NCBI GenBank assembly: GCA_900102065.1 | Contig: FMVK01000015.1 | Location: 25,447-89,446, forward strand | Reading direction: 5' to 3' | Source of the DNA: Lachnospiraceae bacterium XPB1003 | Lineage (GTDB): Bacteria; Bacillota; Clostridia; Lachnospirales; Lachnospiraceae | DNA length: 64,000 nucleotides | Shown here: one piece after another, positions 53,983-60,857 of the stretch | Position numbering within the stretch: the first letter of the stretch is position 1 | Layout of the letters: each line of letters starts with the position of its first letter | Program-made: the position numbers and the translations under genes | The notes under the pieces: model-generated | Database searches by the model: none | What the model saw: the letters and a program-made list of their open reading frames with translations, nothing else | What the model was told of the DNA's origin: nothing

Positions 53983-54533
53983 CTTTTTTCTGCCTTTTCA
54001 AGTTTTCTTATCGTGCGAACCGCAGTCAATATATATATATAATTAATTAGTGTTGTAACCTCCATAACGAAAAAAGCAACGTCCACATTTTGGTTTGGAT
54101 CCGACGGTTTGCTCAAACTCATGATATTCAATATGAGCAATATCCCGGAGAAAACAGTACTGAAAACAGTCAGTACGATATAAAAGTTGCTTTGCTTTCC
54201 TGCTGTCTGTCTTCCGTCCCGAAAAGCATTTAAACCTATGTAGAGATGATACAAAAACACTGCTACACTAAACAGTTGGATCATCAGCAGGATCATCACC
54301 CAGAGGAAAACAGATACTGTTTTCTCATATTCTGTGCCTATAACCGCACTTCCGCTCTGCTCCATGACCGTCCCGATAAGCTGTGCGATCGTTTCCTCCC
54401 CCAGGAATAAACCGATATAGAGTTTGATGATATCCCATATGGATAAGGCGATCACCATACTGCCGCTTATAGCTAAAGCATCTCTGTTGCGCCGCAGTCT
54501 GATCTGTATCTCATCATTAAAAACTTTTGCCAT
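53979..54533 (-). CDS. Four-helix membrane protein of unknown function
   Basis: A 184-residue protein with four hydrophobic helices (about 20-42, 70-97, 113-135 and 148-168) and a charged N-terminus and C-terminus (TIRKLEKAEKR). I do not recognise a family. An AAGGACAT site precedes the ATG. It is the first gene of the operon with the DUF308-like and DUF6765 genes. The leader upstream carries a promoter, a short ORF and a strong terminator, so expression may depend on readthrough. Confidence 0.72.
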   Translation of the reverse strand: MAKVFNDEIQIRLRRNRDALAISGSMVIALSIWDIIKLYIGLFLGEETIAQLIGTVMEQSGSAVIGTEYEKTVSVFLWVMILLMIQLFSVAVFLYHLYIGLNAFRDGRQTAGKQSNFYIVLTVFSTVFSGILLILNIMSLSKPSDPNQNVDVAFFVMEVTTLINYIYILTAVRTIRKLEKAEKR

Positions 54534-54648
54534 TTATGTCCTTATTATCTTTGGTTTTGAAATGTAAATATTTCCGGCCTGACAGAGTTTTGTCTGTTCG
54601 TGAAGTCAATCATGTAAACTAAATGCTGAATTTATAGGATCACATAAT

Positions 54649-54687
54649 AAAAAAGTCTCTACAGGCTTTCATCTGCCCATAAAGACT
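54649..54687 (-). terminator. Leader terminator upstream of the membrane-protein operon
   Basis: A 13-bp stem with three G-T pairs (54687-54675 with 54666-54654) and an eight-base loop is followed by six T on the minus strand. The leader ORF stop codon TGA (54671-54669) lies in the loop. Confidence 0.85.
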
Positions 54688-54776
54688 CCTTTTAATCTGT
54701 TTATCGGAAAACAGGGCGCAGCGATGCCCTGAAACGAAATGCAATGCGATGTAAGATCAAGCCCCCTCTGCTTCAT
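54669..54776 (-). CDS. 35-residue leader peptide overlapping a terminator
   Basis: An ATG at 54776 has AGAGGGG about ten bases upstream and opens a 35-codon frame (MKQRGLDLTSHC at the start, KGVFMGR at the end) that stops within the loop of the terminator. A ribosome reaching the stop would cover the 5' arm and prevent the hairpin. This is the layout of ribosome-mediated attenuators. It may instead be a chance frame inside a non-coding RNA. Confidence 0.45.
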   Translation of the reverse strand: MKQRGLDLTSHCISFQGIAAPCFPINRLKGVFMGR

Positions 54777-54909
54777 AATTCTCGCGCCCCTCTTAATATT
54801 TCTTCTTAACGGCCCTTCTTAAACAGCCTTTATCTTATTATCATTTCACGTACTTATACTTATTTCTCCAAATAATTACCGGTAAAATCACCTGTTTCTT
54901 TATGTCTTT

Positions 54910-54938
54910 ATTATATACCAGGAATTGTCACATACCAA
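54910..54938 (-). promoter_or_regulatory. Promoter of the leader unit
   Basis: TTGGTA (54938-54933) and a perfect TATAAT (54915-54910) on the minus strand are 17 bases apart. The transcript would begin near 54903 and reach the terminator at 54649 after about 255 bases. The stretch between shows several purine-rich patches and the short ORF but no larger gene. Confidence 0.72.
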
Positions 54939-55000
54939 GTTTTTTCGTCGTTTTTATGGCGTGATCCCTCGACTAAACCACGAACATGATGAATCAAGAT

Positions 55001-55039
55001 AAAAATACCCTTCCGATAATATCCTTATTATCAGAAGGG
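55001..55039 (-). terminator. Intrinsic terminator of the feo operon
   Basis: A stem of 12 pairs with one mismatch (55008-55020 with 55027-55039) and a six-base loop is followed on the minus strand by TATTTTTATC, about 40 bases past the last feo gene. Confidence 0.85.
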
Positions 55040-55079
55040 CAATATTATGAAGGAATATGGATTTGTTAATTATATAAAT

Positions 55080-55256
55080 TTACTTATCGTGACAGTGACA
55101 TTCACCTGACATTGCGCAGCCGGAGCAATTGCATCCGCAGGATGACTTGCCGGCCTTTTTATCTTTTATCCCTTTCATGACGATAAGAGTTACGATCGCC
55201 ACCAGGGCAATGATCAAAACAATATCAACAATATGCAACGATAACCAGGTGATCAT
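55080..55256 (-). CDS. FeoB-associated Cys-rich membrane protein
   Basis: A 58-residue protein from the ATG at 55256, behind AAGGAGAG. One membrane helix (about 8-28) is followed by a basic turn and a Cys/His-rich tail with SCGCNCSGCAMSGECHCH. This is the small FeoB-associated protein found after feoB in Firmicutes; it may handle iron at the channel mouth, taking the place of FeoC. A longer frame would overlap feoB by four bases, but the internal ATG has the better site. Confidence 0.88.
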   Translation of the reverse strand: MITWLSLHIVDIVLIIALVAIVTLIVMKGIKDKKAGKSSCGCNCSGCAMSGECHCHDK

Positions 55257-55279
55257 AATGTCACTCTCCTTTTTCCGGA

Positions 55280-57571
55280 TCAAACTGTAACAGTAAGTTT
55301 TTCTGACTCTTTATACGGTCTGAAGAGCATATACATCAGGAATACGAACACCGCGATGGCGAATATCAGACCTGCTATATTTGCACTTCCCGCAAAGAGT
55401 AATCCAAACTGGTAAACCATTAGAGCTACACCGTATGCAAATACACACATATACGTTATAGCGAATGCAGTCCACTTTGCATTATTCATTTCACGCTTGA
55501 TGGCGCCCATAGCTGCGAAGCAGGGTGCACATAAGAGGTTGAATACCATAAAAGCAAATGCCGCAAGCATTCCGTGTCCGCCTGAAAATGCATTGAAATC
55601 AGCGTTAACATTTGCCCAGATCTGAGAGCCTTCTTCATCAAGCTCATCATCCTCTGTTTCAGCCTCATAGTTGTAAAGAACGCCGAAGGTACCTACAACC
55701 TCTTCCTTGGCAACAAGTCCTGTTACAGTTGCAACGGTAGGTCTCCATGATCCAAAACCAAGGGGCTTGAAGATGGGAGCTGCTACACTTCCGACTCCTG
55801 CAAGGATCGAATCGTCCATAGGAGTTACTTCTTCAGGTGAAACACCCATTTGTGCCGCAACTGACGCAACATACTCTTCTGTCCAAACGCTCTCATCCTC
55901 AGCAAGTTCATCAACCATACCGAACTGACCGTTAACGGACCCAAGACTGCTCATAGCCCAGATGACTATTGAAGATATAACGATAACGGTTCCTGCACGC
56001 TTTATGAATGACCAGCCGCGCTCCCATGTTCCATGGAGGATATTTTTCCAGGACGGAATGTGGTAAGCAGGAAGCTCCATAACGAATGGTGCCGGATCTC
56101 CTGCGAACATCTTGGTCTTCTTAAGCATGATACCTGAGATGATGATCGCTGCCATTCCGATAAAGTAAGCTGATGTAGCTACCCAGCTGGATCCTCCGAA
56201 GAGTGCTCCGGCGATAAGACCGATGATGGGCATCTTAGCACCGCAGGGGATAAAACATGTTGTCATTATGGTCATACGACGATCGCGTTCGTTCTCGATA
56301 GTACGCGAAGCCATTACGCCCGGAACTCCGCATCCCGTACCCACAAGCATAGGGATGAATGACTTTCCGGAAAGACCGAACTTACGGAAGATACGGTCCA
56401 TGATGAATGCGATCCTGGCCATGTATCCGATATCCTCCAGTATGCAGAGCATAAGGAAAAGGACAAGCATCTGAGGAACGAAGCCGAGAACCGCTCCCAC
56501 TCCGGCAATGATACCGTCGGAGATAAGTCCCACAAGCCATCCGGATGCTCCCCAGCTTTCAAGAAGACTTCTTGACCCCTCTATCATCCATTCACCGCCA
56601 AGAACATCATTCGTCCAGTCGGTTAAGAATGTTCCTATAGCGATACCGCCGTCGGCAATGGACGTACCCATGCTAATCGCATAGATAACAAACATGATGA
56701 ATGCAAATATAGGCAACGCAAGGAAACGGTTTGTTACGATCTTATCTACCTTATCCGATACAGTAAGCTTTCCTGCCGATTTCTTCTTGTAGCAGCCCTT
56801 AAGTATGGATGCGATATAGAGATAACGCTCATTTGTGATGATACTCTCCGCATCATCATCAAGTTCCTTCTCAGCAGCCTTAATATCTTTTTCAATATGT
56901 GAAAGGGTCTCCTGAGGGATGTTTAATTTTTCAAGTACCTTTTCATCCCTTTCAAATATCTTAATGGCATACCAGCGCTGCATTTCTTCCGGCATATCAT
57001 GAAGCTTCGCTTCTTCGATATGAGCAAGGGCATGCTCTACAGGGCCGGAAAAACTATGCATGGGAACTGTCTTTGTTCCTGATGCAGCTTCTATAGCAGC
57101 TTCAGCCGCTTCCATGATACCGTCGCCCTTAAGTGCGGATATCTCAACCACCTTGCATCCCAGTTCTCTCGACAGCTCTTTGGTATCAAGCTTGTCACCG
57201 TTCTTGCGAACGAGATCCATCATATTAACCGCGATCACGACAGGTATACCCAGCTCGGTAAGCTGTGTCGTAAGGTACAGATTACGCTCAAGGTTGGTTC
57301 CGTCGATTATATTTAAGATCGCATCTGGGCGCTCTCCCACGAGGTAATTTCTTGCTACTACTTCTTCAAGAGTATAGGGTGAAAGAGAATAGATTCCCGG
57401 AAGGTCGGTGATCGTCACATTGTCGTGCTTTTTTAATTTACCTTCCTTCTTCTCAACAGTAACCCCCGGCCAGTTACCCACAAACTGAGCCGATCCTGTC
57501 AAACTGTTAAATAGCGTTGTCTTACCGCTGTTAGGGTTACCCGCAAGGGCAACTCTTATCTGTGCTGCCAT
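55280..57571 (-). CDS. feoB: Ferrous iron transporter FeoB
   Basis: A 763-residue protein from the ATG at 57571 behind AAGGAGAT. The N-terminal GTPase has G1 GNPNSGKTTLFN, G3 DLPGIYS and G4 NMMD, followed by a helical GDI-like segment. The membrane part has two Gate repeats: GVPGVMASRTIENERDRRM with SFIPMLVGTGCGVPG before it, and ATVTGLVAKEEVVGTFGVLYN with FNLLCAPCFAAMGAIKREM after it. A short acidic insert (AETEDDELDEEGSQ) sits in the second half. It imports Fe2+ at the expense of GTP. It is the third gene of the feoA-feoA-feoB operon. Confidence 0.97.
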   Translation of the reverse strand: MAAQIRVALAGNPNSGKTTLFNSLTGSAQFVGNWPGVTVEKKEGKLKKHDNVTITDLPGIYSLSPYTLEEVVARNYLVGERPDAILNIIDGTNLERNLYLTTQLTELGIPVVIAVNMMDLVRKNGDKLDTKELSRELGCKVVEISALKGDGIMEAAEAAIEAASGTKTVPMHSFSGPVEHALAHIEEAKLHDMPEEMQRWYAIKIFERDEKVLEKLNIPQETLSHIEKDIKAAEKELDDDAESIITNERYLYIASILKGCYKKKSAGKLTVSDKVDKIVTNRFLALPIFAFIMFVIYAISMGTSIADGGIAIGTFLTDWTNDVLGGEWMIEGSRSLLESWGASGWLVGLISDGIIAGVGAVLGFVPQMLVLFLMLCILEDIGYMARIAFIMDRIFRKFGLSGKSFIPMLVGTGCGVPGVMASRTIENERDRRMTIMTTCFIPCGAKMPIIGLIAGALFGGSSWVATSAYFIGMAAIIISGIMLKKTKMFAGDPAPFVMELPAYHIPSWKNILHGTWERGWSFIKRAGTVIVISSIVIWAMSSLGSVNGQFGMVDELAEDESVWTEEYVASVAAQMGVSPEEVTPMDDSILAGVGSVAAPIFKPLGFGSWRPTVATVTGLVAKEEVVGTFGVLYNYEAETEDDELDEEGSQIWANVNADFNAFSGGHGMLAAFAFMVFNLLCAPCFAAMGAIKREMNNAKWTAFAITYMCVFAYGVALMVYQFGLLFAGSANIAGLIFAIAVFVFLMYMLFRPYKESEKLTVTV

Positions 57572-57587
57572 ATCATTTATCTCCTTC

Positions 57588-57809
57588 TTATTCAATCTCT
57601 ATCGATTCTGCATCAGCTTTACGCAATGAAAGCTCATATCCGCGTACTGTAAGTTCTACCGGATCTCCCAAAGGAGCAACCTTGCGTACATATACTTCAA
57701 CGCCCTTTGTAAGCCCCATGTCCATGATCCTGCGCTTTACAGCACCTTCGCCGTGAAGTTTTACGATCTTTACGGTGTCTCCGACCTTCACATCCTTAAG
57801 TGTTTTCAT
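57588..57809 (-). CDS. feoA: FeoA protein
   Basis: A 73-residue SH3-like protein with the FeoA pattern (VGDTVKIVKLHGEGAVKRRIMDMGLTKG in two parts, then VELTVRGYELSLRKADAESI). It assists FeoB at the membrane. A GAGGAA site precedes the ATG. It lies 16 bases before feoB and 45 bases after another FeoA gene. Two unlike FeoA proteins in one operon are common in Clostridia. Confidence 0.94.
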   Translation of the reverse strand: MKTLKDVKVGDTVKIVKLHGEGAVKRRIMDMGLTKGVEVYVRKVAPLGDPVELTVRGYELSLRKADAESIEIE

Positions 57810-57854
57810 TTCTGATTTCCTCCATTCCTATGATCAACACATTACATACACGCT

Positions 57855-58067
57855 TCAGACCATGATCTTTCTTGCCATATCTTCATTGAGTGCAAGTCTG
57901 GTTTCCTTGACATTTACGATCAGGTTTCCGTTAATGGATGAAATGACGGTAACAGTGCTTCCTACCGAAAAGCCAAGATCTTCCAAGTGTTTCTTGACTT
58001 CAGCACTCCCGCCTATTCGCTTCACCGTATTCTCTTCGCCTATATCTGCCAGTGCTAACGGCATCAT
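57855..58067 (-). CDS. feoA: FeoA-family protein, first in operon
   Basis: A 70-residue SH3-like protein starting at the ATG at 58067, six bases after GAGGAGG; the GTG at 58082 lies before that site. LALADIGEENTVKRIGG, HLEDLGFSVGSTVTVIS and VNVKETRLALNEDMARKIMV fit FeoA. It is more acidic than the second copy. The promoter with two operator-like boxes lies directly upstream, so it is the first gene of the iron operon. Confidence 0.92.
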   Translation of the reverse strand: MMPLALADIGEENTVKRIGGSAEVKKHLEDLGFSVGSTVTVISSINGNLIVNVKETRLALNEDMARKIMV

Positions 58068-58113
58068 TTTCCGCCTCCTCACGAAGTTGTATATAGATTC
58101 AGCTTACGTATAT

Positions 58114-58200
58114 TAGTTTCATCTAACTTTCGTTGCTATTTTAGTCACACATATCGAACTTGTCAATATGTTTTCGAACTATTAGTAGTTTCTTCTAACT
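58114..58200 (-). promoter_or_regulatory. feo promoter flanked by two DtxR-like boxes
   Basis: TTGACA (58166-58161) and TAAAAT (58143-58138) are 17 bases apart on the minus strand. A 15-base motif TAGTTTCWTCTAACT occurs twice in the same orientation (58114-58128 and 58186-58200), one just past the start point and one upstream of the -35. The first copy reads TTAG-N6-CTAA, the core of DtxR/IdeR boxes. Iron-dependent repression is a reasonable inference. Confidence 0.78.
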
Positions 58201-58271
58201 GTATAAGCCATTGAGCCCAATTGTTTGATTAATTTTTCACTTTTTTGTCTTAATAAAACTGCTTTTTTTGG

Positions 58272-58305
58272 AAATAAAAAAGGCCATAGAATACTGCAGC
58301 CTTTT
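58272..58305 (-). terminator. Intrinsic terminator after the 255-residue protein gene
   Basis: AAAAGGC (58278-58284) pairs with GCCTTTT (58299-58305), and TTTTTTATTT follows on the minus strand. Confidence 0.65.
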
Positions 58306-58344
58306 GAAAACGGAATCATTAGAACATATTAATTATTGTTTATT

Positions 58345-59112
58345 TTAAGGTCGTACTATATCTTTCTCTGATCTGTAAATCGTAATTTTATTACTCCAAT
58401 CTTCTCCGTAAATTTCTGTCATCCACTGATCAAAATACCAGGAATCTTCAATTATATGAAGCATTTCATTGGCATGTTTATCATAAAGATAGTATCTTAT
58501 CCCATCCGATGCTTGTGTATAAATACTATTAACTTTTCCGTTTTCAAAGCAATCAGCTGTTATCCATGGATCAACCTCAAATGTTTTAAAATCTGACGTT
58601 TCCCTTGGGTCTTCTATCATCTCAAATAAACGATAATACTCACTTACATAGTCATAATCATCAGCTGAATAGTTAATTTTACCCTTAAACTGCTTAATTT
58701 TATAAAGTTCCTCTCCCGACATATTGCCCAAGTAGATCATTTCCGCATTGTCTACCATAGCATCAGCATCCGACCTTTCTATAGCATCATATTGTTGCCA
58801 AAAGAGTTCCATAGTTTGGATTTCTCCTGTAAAAATCTTTCCATCGTCAAATAAATATAGATGGTAATTATCTTTTTCATAATTATATACATTCATTACA
58901 AAGATGAGATCACTAACATTAAGATCATAATCCTCCGCATTATTCACTATTTCCTTAGTTCTGTATTCTTCTATTCCAGAACATTCAATATACAAAAGAA
59001 TCTGCTTAACAAAAGAATACAGAGGGAAAGATAGAGTTATGCATGCTAGTACAACCCAAAATACTCTGCCTTTCCTTGGAAGCTTTTTTCTTTCTTTTTT
59101 TTCTTCGTCCAT
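58345..59112 (-). CDS. Single-pass membrane protein of unknown function
   Basis: A 255-residue protein with a Lys/Glu-rich cytoplasmic start, one membrane helix (about 17-38) and an extracellular domain of about 215 residues, acidic and rich in Tyr and Asp. AGGGGG precedes the ATG. No catalytic motif is seen and I do not recognise a family. It is the third small membrane-anchored protein downstream of the giant surface protein, all on one strand, and could be an immunity or accessory protein for it (inference). The region is more AT-rich than the rest of the window. Confidence 0.75.
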   Translation of the reverse strand: MDEEKKERKKLPRKGRVFWVVLACITLSFPLYSFVKQILLYIECSGIEEYRTKEIVNNAEDYDLNVSDLIFVMNVYNYEKDNYHLYLFDDGKIFTGEIQTMELFWQQYDAIERSDADAMVDNAEMIYLGNMSGEELYKIKQFKGKINYSADDYDYVSEYYRLFEMIEDPRETSDFKTFEVDPWITADCFENGKVNSIYTQASDGIRYYLYDKHANEMLHIIEDSWYFDQWMTEIYGEDWSNKITIYRSEKDIVRP

Positions 59113-59122
59113 GGTTCCCCCT

Positions 59123-59230
59123 TCAGTATTCCAGGCGTTTCTTTAAATCTTCATTGATTTTGTCTTTCACATAATCAATGTCCTTTGTTTCATCATATAC
59201 AGTTCCGCTAATTCCATATACGGTTATATC
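59123..59230 (-). pseudogene. Remnant of a protein C-terminus
   Basis: About 35 in-frame codons (DITVYGISGTVYDETKDIDY, then a Lys-rich helix ending RLEY) end in a TGA nine bases before the next gene's ribosome binding site region. No start codon or ribosome binding site leads into them, and a terminator lies upstream. It looks like the tail of a deleted gene of the same operon type. Confidence 0.5.
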
Positions 59231-59253
59231 CTAACACAGCTTTCAGTTACACG

Positions 59254-59294
59254 TATAAAAACCTGCAGATAATCCTAAAGACAATCTGCAGGTT
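59254..59294 (-). terminator. Intrinsic terminator after the 212-residue protein gene
   Basis: An 11-bp perfect stem (59260-59270 with 59284-59294) is followed on the minus strand by TTTTATACG, about 40 bases past the stop codon. Confidence 0.85.
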
Positions 59295-59332
59295 ATACAA
59301 TTATAAGCAAATTTACATCTGAAGTCACTAAA

Positions 59333-59971
59333 TTACAGGTAATCCACAGCCGTTATCTTTACTTCACAGTTCGGTAAAGATTGTTTAAAACGGTCTACAA
59401 CCTCATCGCACTCCTGTTGTGATATATACTTATCAGAAATCCTTACATCCAATTTCTCAAGACCTTCCCACACAGTTGGATCCGCCTCTCTAATTCCGGA
59501 ATCATTCTCCAATATAACTCCGGTTATCGACTGCATCCCCGCAAATCCCTCCAATGCATTCCAATTCTCAAAATAAAGATCTGCGCACGTATCCATGTAC
59601 CATTTGCCATCACTTGTTCGATAGAACTCAATATACGGATCATAATTAATTTCAAAATATATATCCGGCAATTCCGAATAGAATAGTGTATGGTCAGAAA
59701 AATAATTATCTACTGCCTTGTACACTTTTGCAAGATCATACATCATACACGATCTATATTCATAGCCGTTTAAAAACGTTAATATGTATCTGTCGGAATA
59801 AATTCCGGCATTCCAATCATAATTTCTGATATATTCAAATTTCTGGCTTTGGCAAATACTCTGAAGCTTCGAATAATATATTTTTTTTACAACCATCGGT
59901 TCTAATAATACGGCTAATATGAAAATTACAAAAAGAATATCAAGTATCCTCAGGAAATACTTGTTGTTCAT
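59333..59971 (-). CDS. Single-pass membrane protein of unknown function
   Basis: A 212-residue protein with one N-terminal membrane helix (about 8-28) and an extracellular domain rich in Tyr, Asp and aromatic residues. The last part (GMQSITGVILENDSGIREAD and on) reads like a small alpha/beta fold. Two Cys (about 39 and 76) could form a disulfide. I do not recognise the family. The start is four bases after the stop of the preceding gene, so the two are coupled; both follow the large surface protein. Confidence 0.75.
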   Translation of the reverse strand: MNNKYFLRILDILFVIFILAVLLEPMVVKKIYYSKLQSICQSQKFEYIRNYDWNAGIYSDRYILTFLNGYEYRSCMMYDLAKVYKAVDNYFSDHTLFYSELPDIYFEINYDPYIEFYRTSDGKWYMDTCADLYFENWNALEGFAGMQSITGVILENDSGIREADPTVWEGLEKLDVRISDKYISQQECDEVVDRFKQSLPNCEVKITAVDYL

Positions 59972-59975
59972 ATCT

Positions 59976-60701
59976 TCAGTTTACTCCCTCTATCTTCAAA
60001 ACCTCTTCAACATCACACCATTCATCCGGAACGAATTTATAACATAAATTATTATCGTCCGTCCCCGGTATTTTTTCTACTCTCATGCATTGTTTTAAAA
60101 GCCCCAAATCAAAATCCATACTGTATATATATCCTTCATCACTGAAATAAATAGTTCTAGTATTGCCATCATTGCAAAGATATTTTTTTTGCTTCATAAG
60201 AGAAAGATCTTCCGGTATATCATCAATATAACTTCTTCCCTTCAAACTAAGCAAAGCCTTGCTACAGGGAATTCCGTAATACATATCGCAAGGTTCTGTC
60301 AAATCTTTCTTTACTTCAATCTTATAATTCAAATCTTCGTCTACATCAACACGATATAAGTCCCATCTTTTCTTTTCCGGATCCGAGAAACTGATTAAAA
60401 CAAAGAATACTCCTATCTTCTGCGGAGACAACCTTATTTCATATTCCTCTGCACCCGGGATGGTCACATTGTTTCTGGTTGAAAATGTTGTTACTACACA
60501 ATCCGGATCTATAACCTCGAACTCTCCATCTCTCCAATTTTTACTATCTAAATCTCGAATGATTATTTCTTGCCTATTTAAATTATTACGACATTTTTTT
60601 AAATAACCTTTGTATGCAAAAACCATGCCCGTTACAGTTGCATATATCACCACTCTTATCAATATAGGTTTAATTGTTTCTTTTGAAAAAAGTGAATTCA
60701 T
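59976..60701 (-). CDS. Single-pass membrane protein of unknown function
   Basis: A 241-residue protein with one N-terminal membrane helix (about 13-30) followed by basic residues and an extracellular, mainly beta-looking domain with several Cys (about 38, 68, 138, 146 and later). No known family is visible. It begins 156 bases after the stop of the large multidomain protein on the same strand and is coupled to the next gene. The pattern of a big secreted protein followed by small anchored proteins fits effector and immunity sets, but no direct evidence is present. Confidence 0.75.
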   Translation of the reverse strand: MNSLFSKETIKPILIRVVIYATVTGMVFAYKGYLKKCRNNLNRQEIIIRDLDSKNWRDGEFEVIDPDCVVTTFSTRNNVTIPGAEEYEIRLSPQKIGVFFVLISFSDPEKKRWDLYRVDVDEDLNYKIEVKKDLTEPCDMYYGIPCSKALLSLKGRSYIDDIPEDLSLMKQKKYLCNDGNTRTIYFSDEGYIYSMDFDLGLLKQCMRVEKIPGTDDNNLCYKFVPDEWCDVEEVLKIEGVN

Positions 60702-60857
60702 AATCTATCCTTATAGTATAAAGAGTCTAAATTTTCTGTTAGTCCACAAAAACAATTTCTCTTTTTTAGATGACTTAGCTGTATGACCAGCTTAATAATC
60801 AAAGCTAATTTTTTCCACTTGTTCTGCAAGTCAACACAGCTATGATAAATGTGTATT

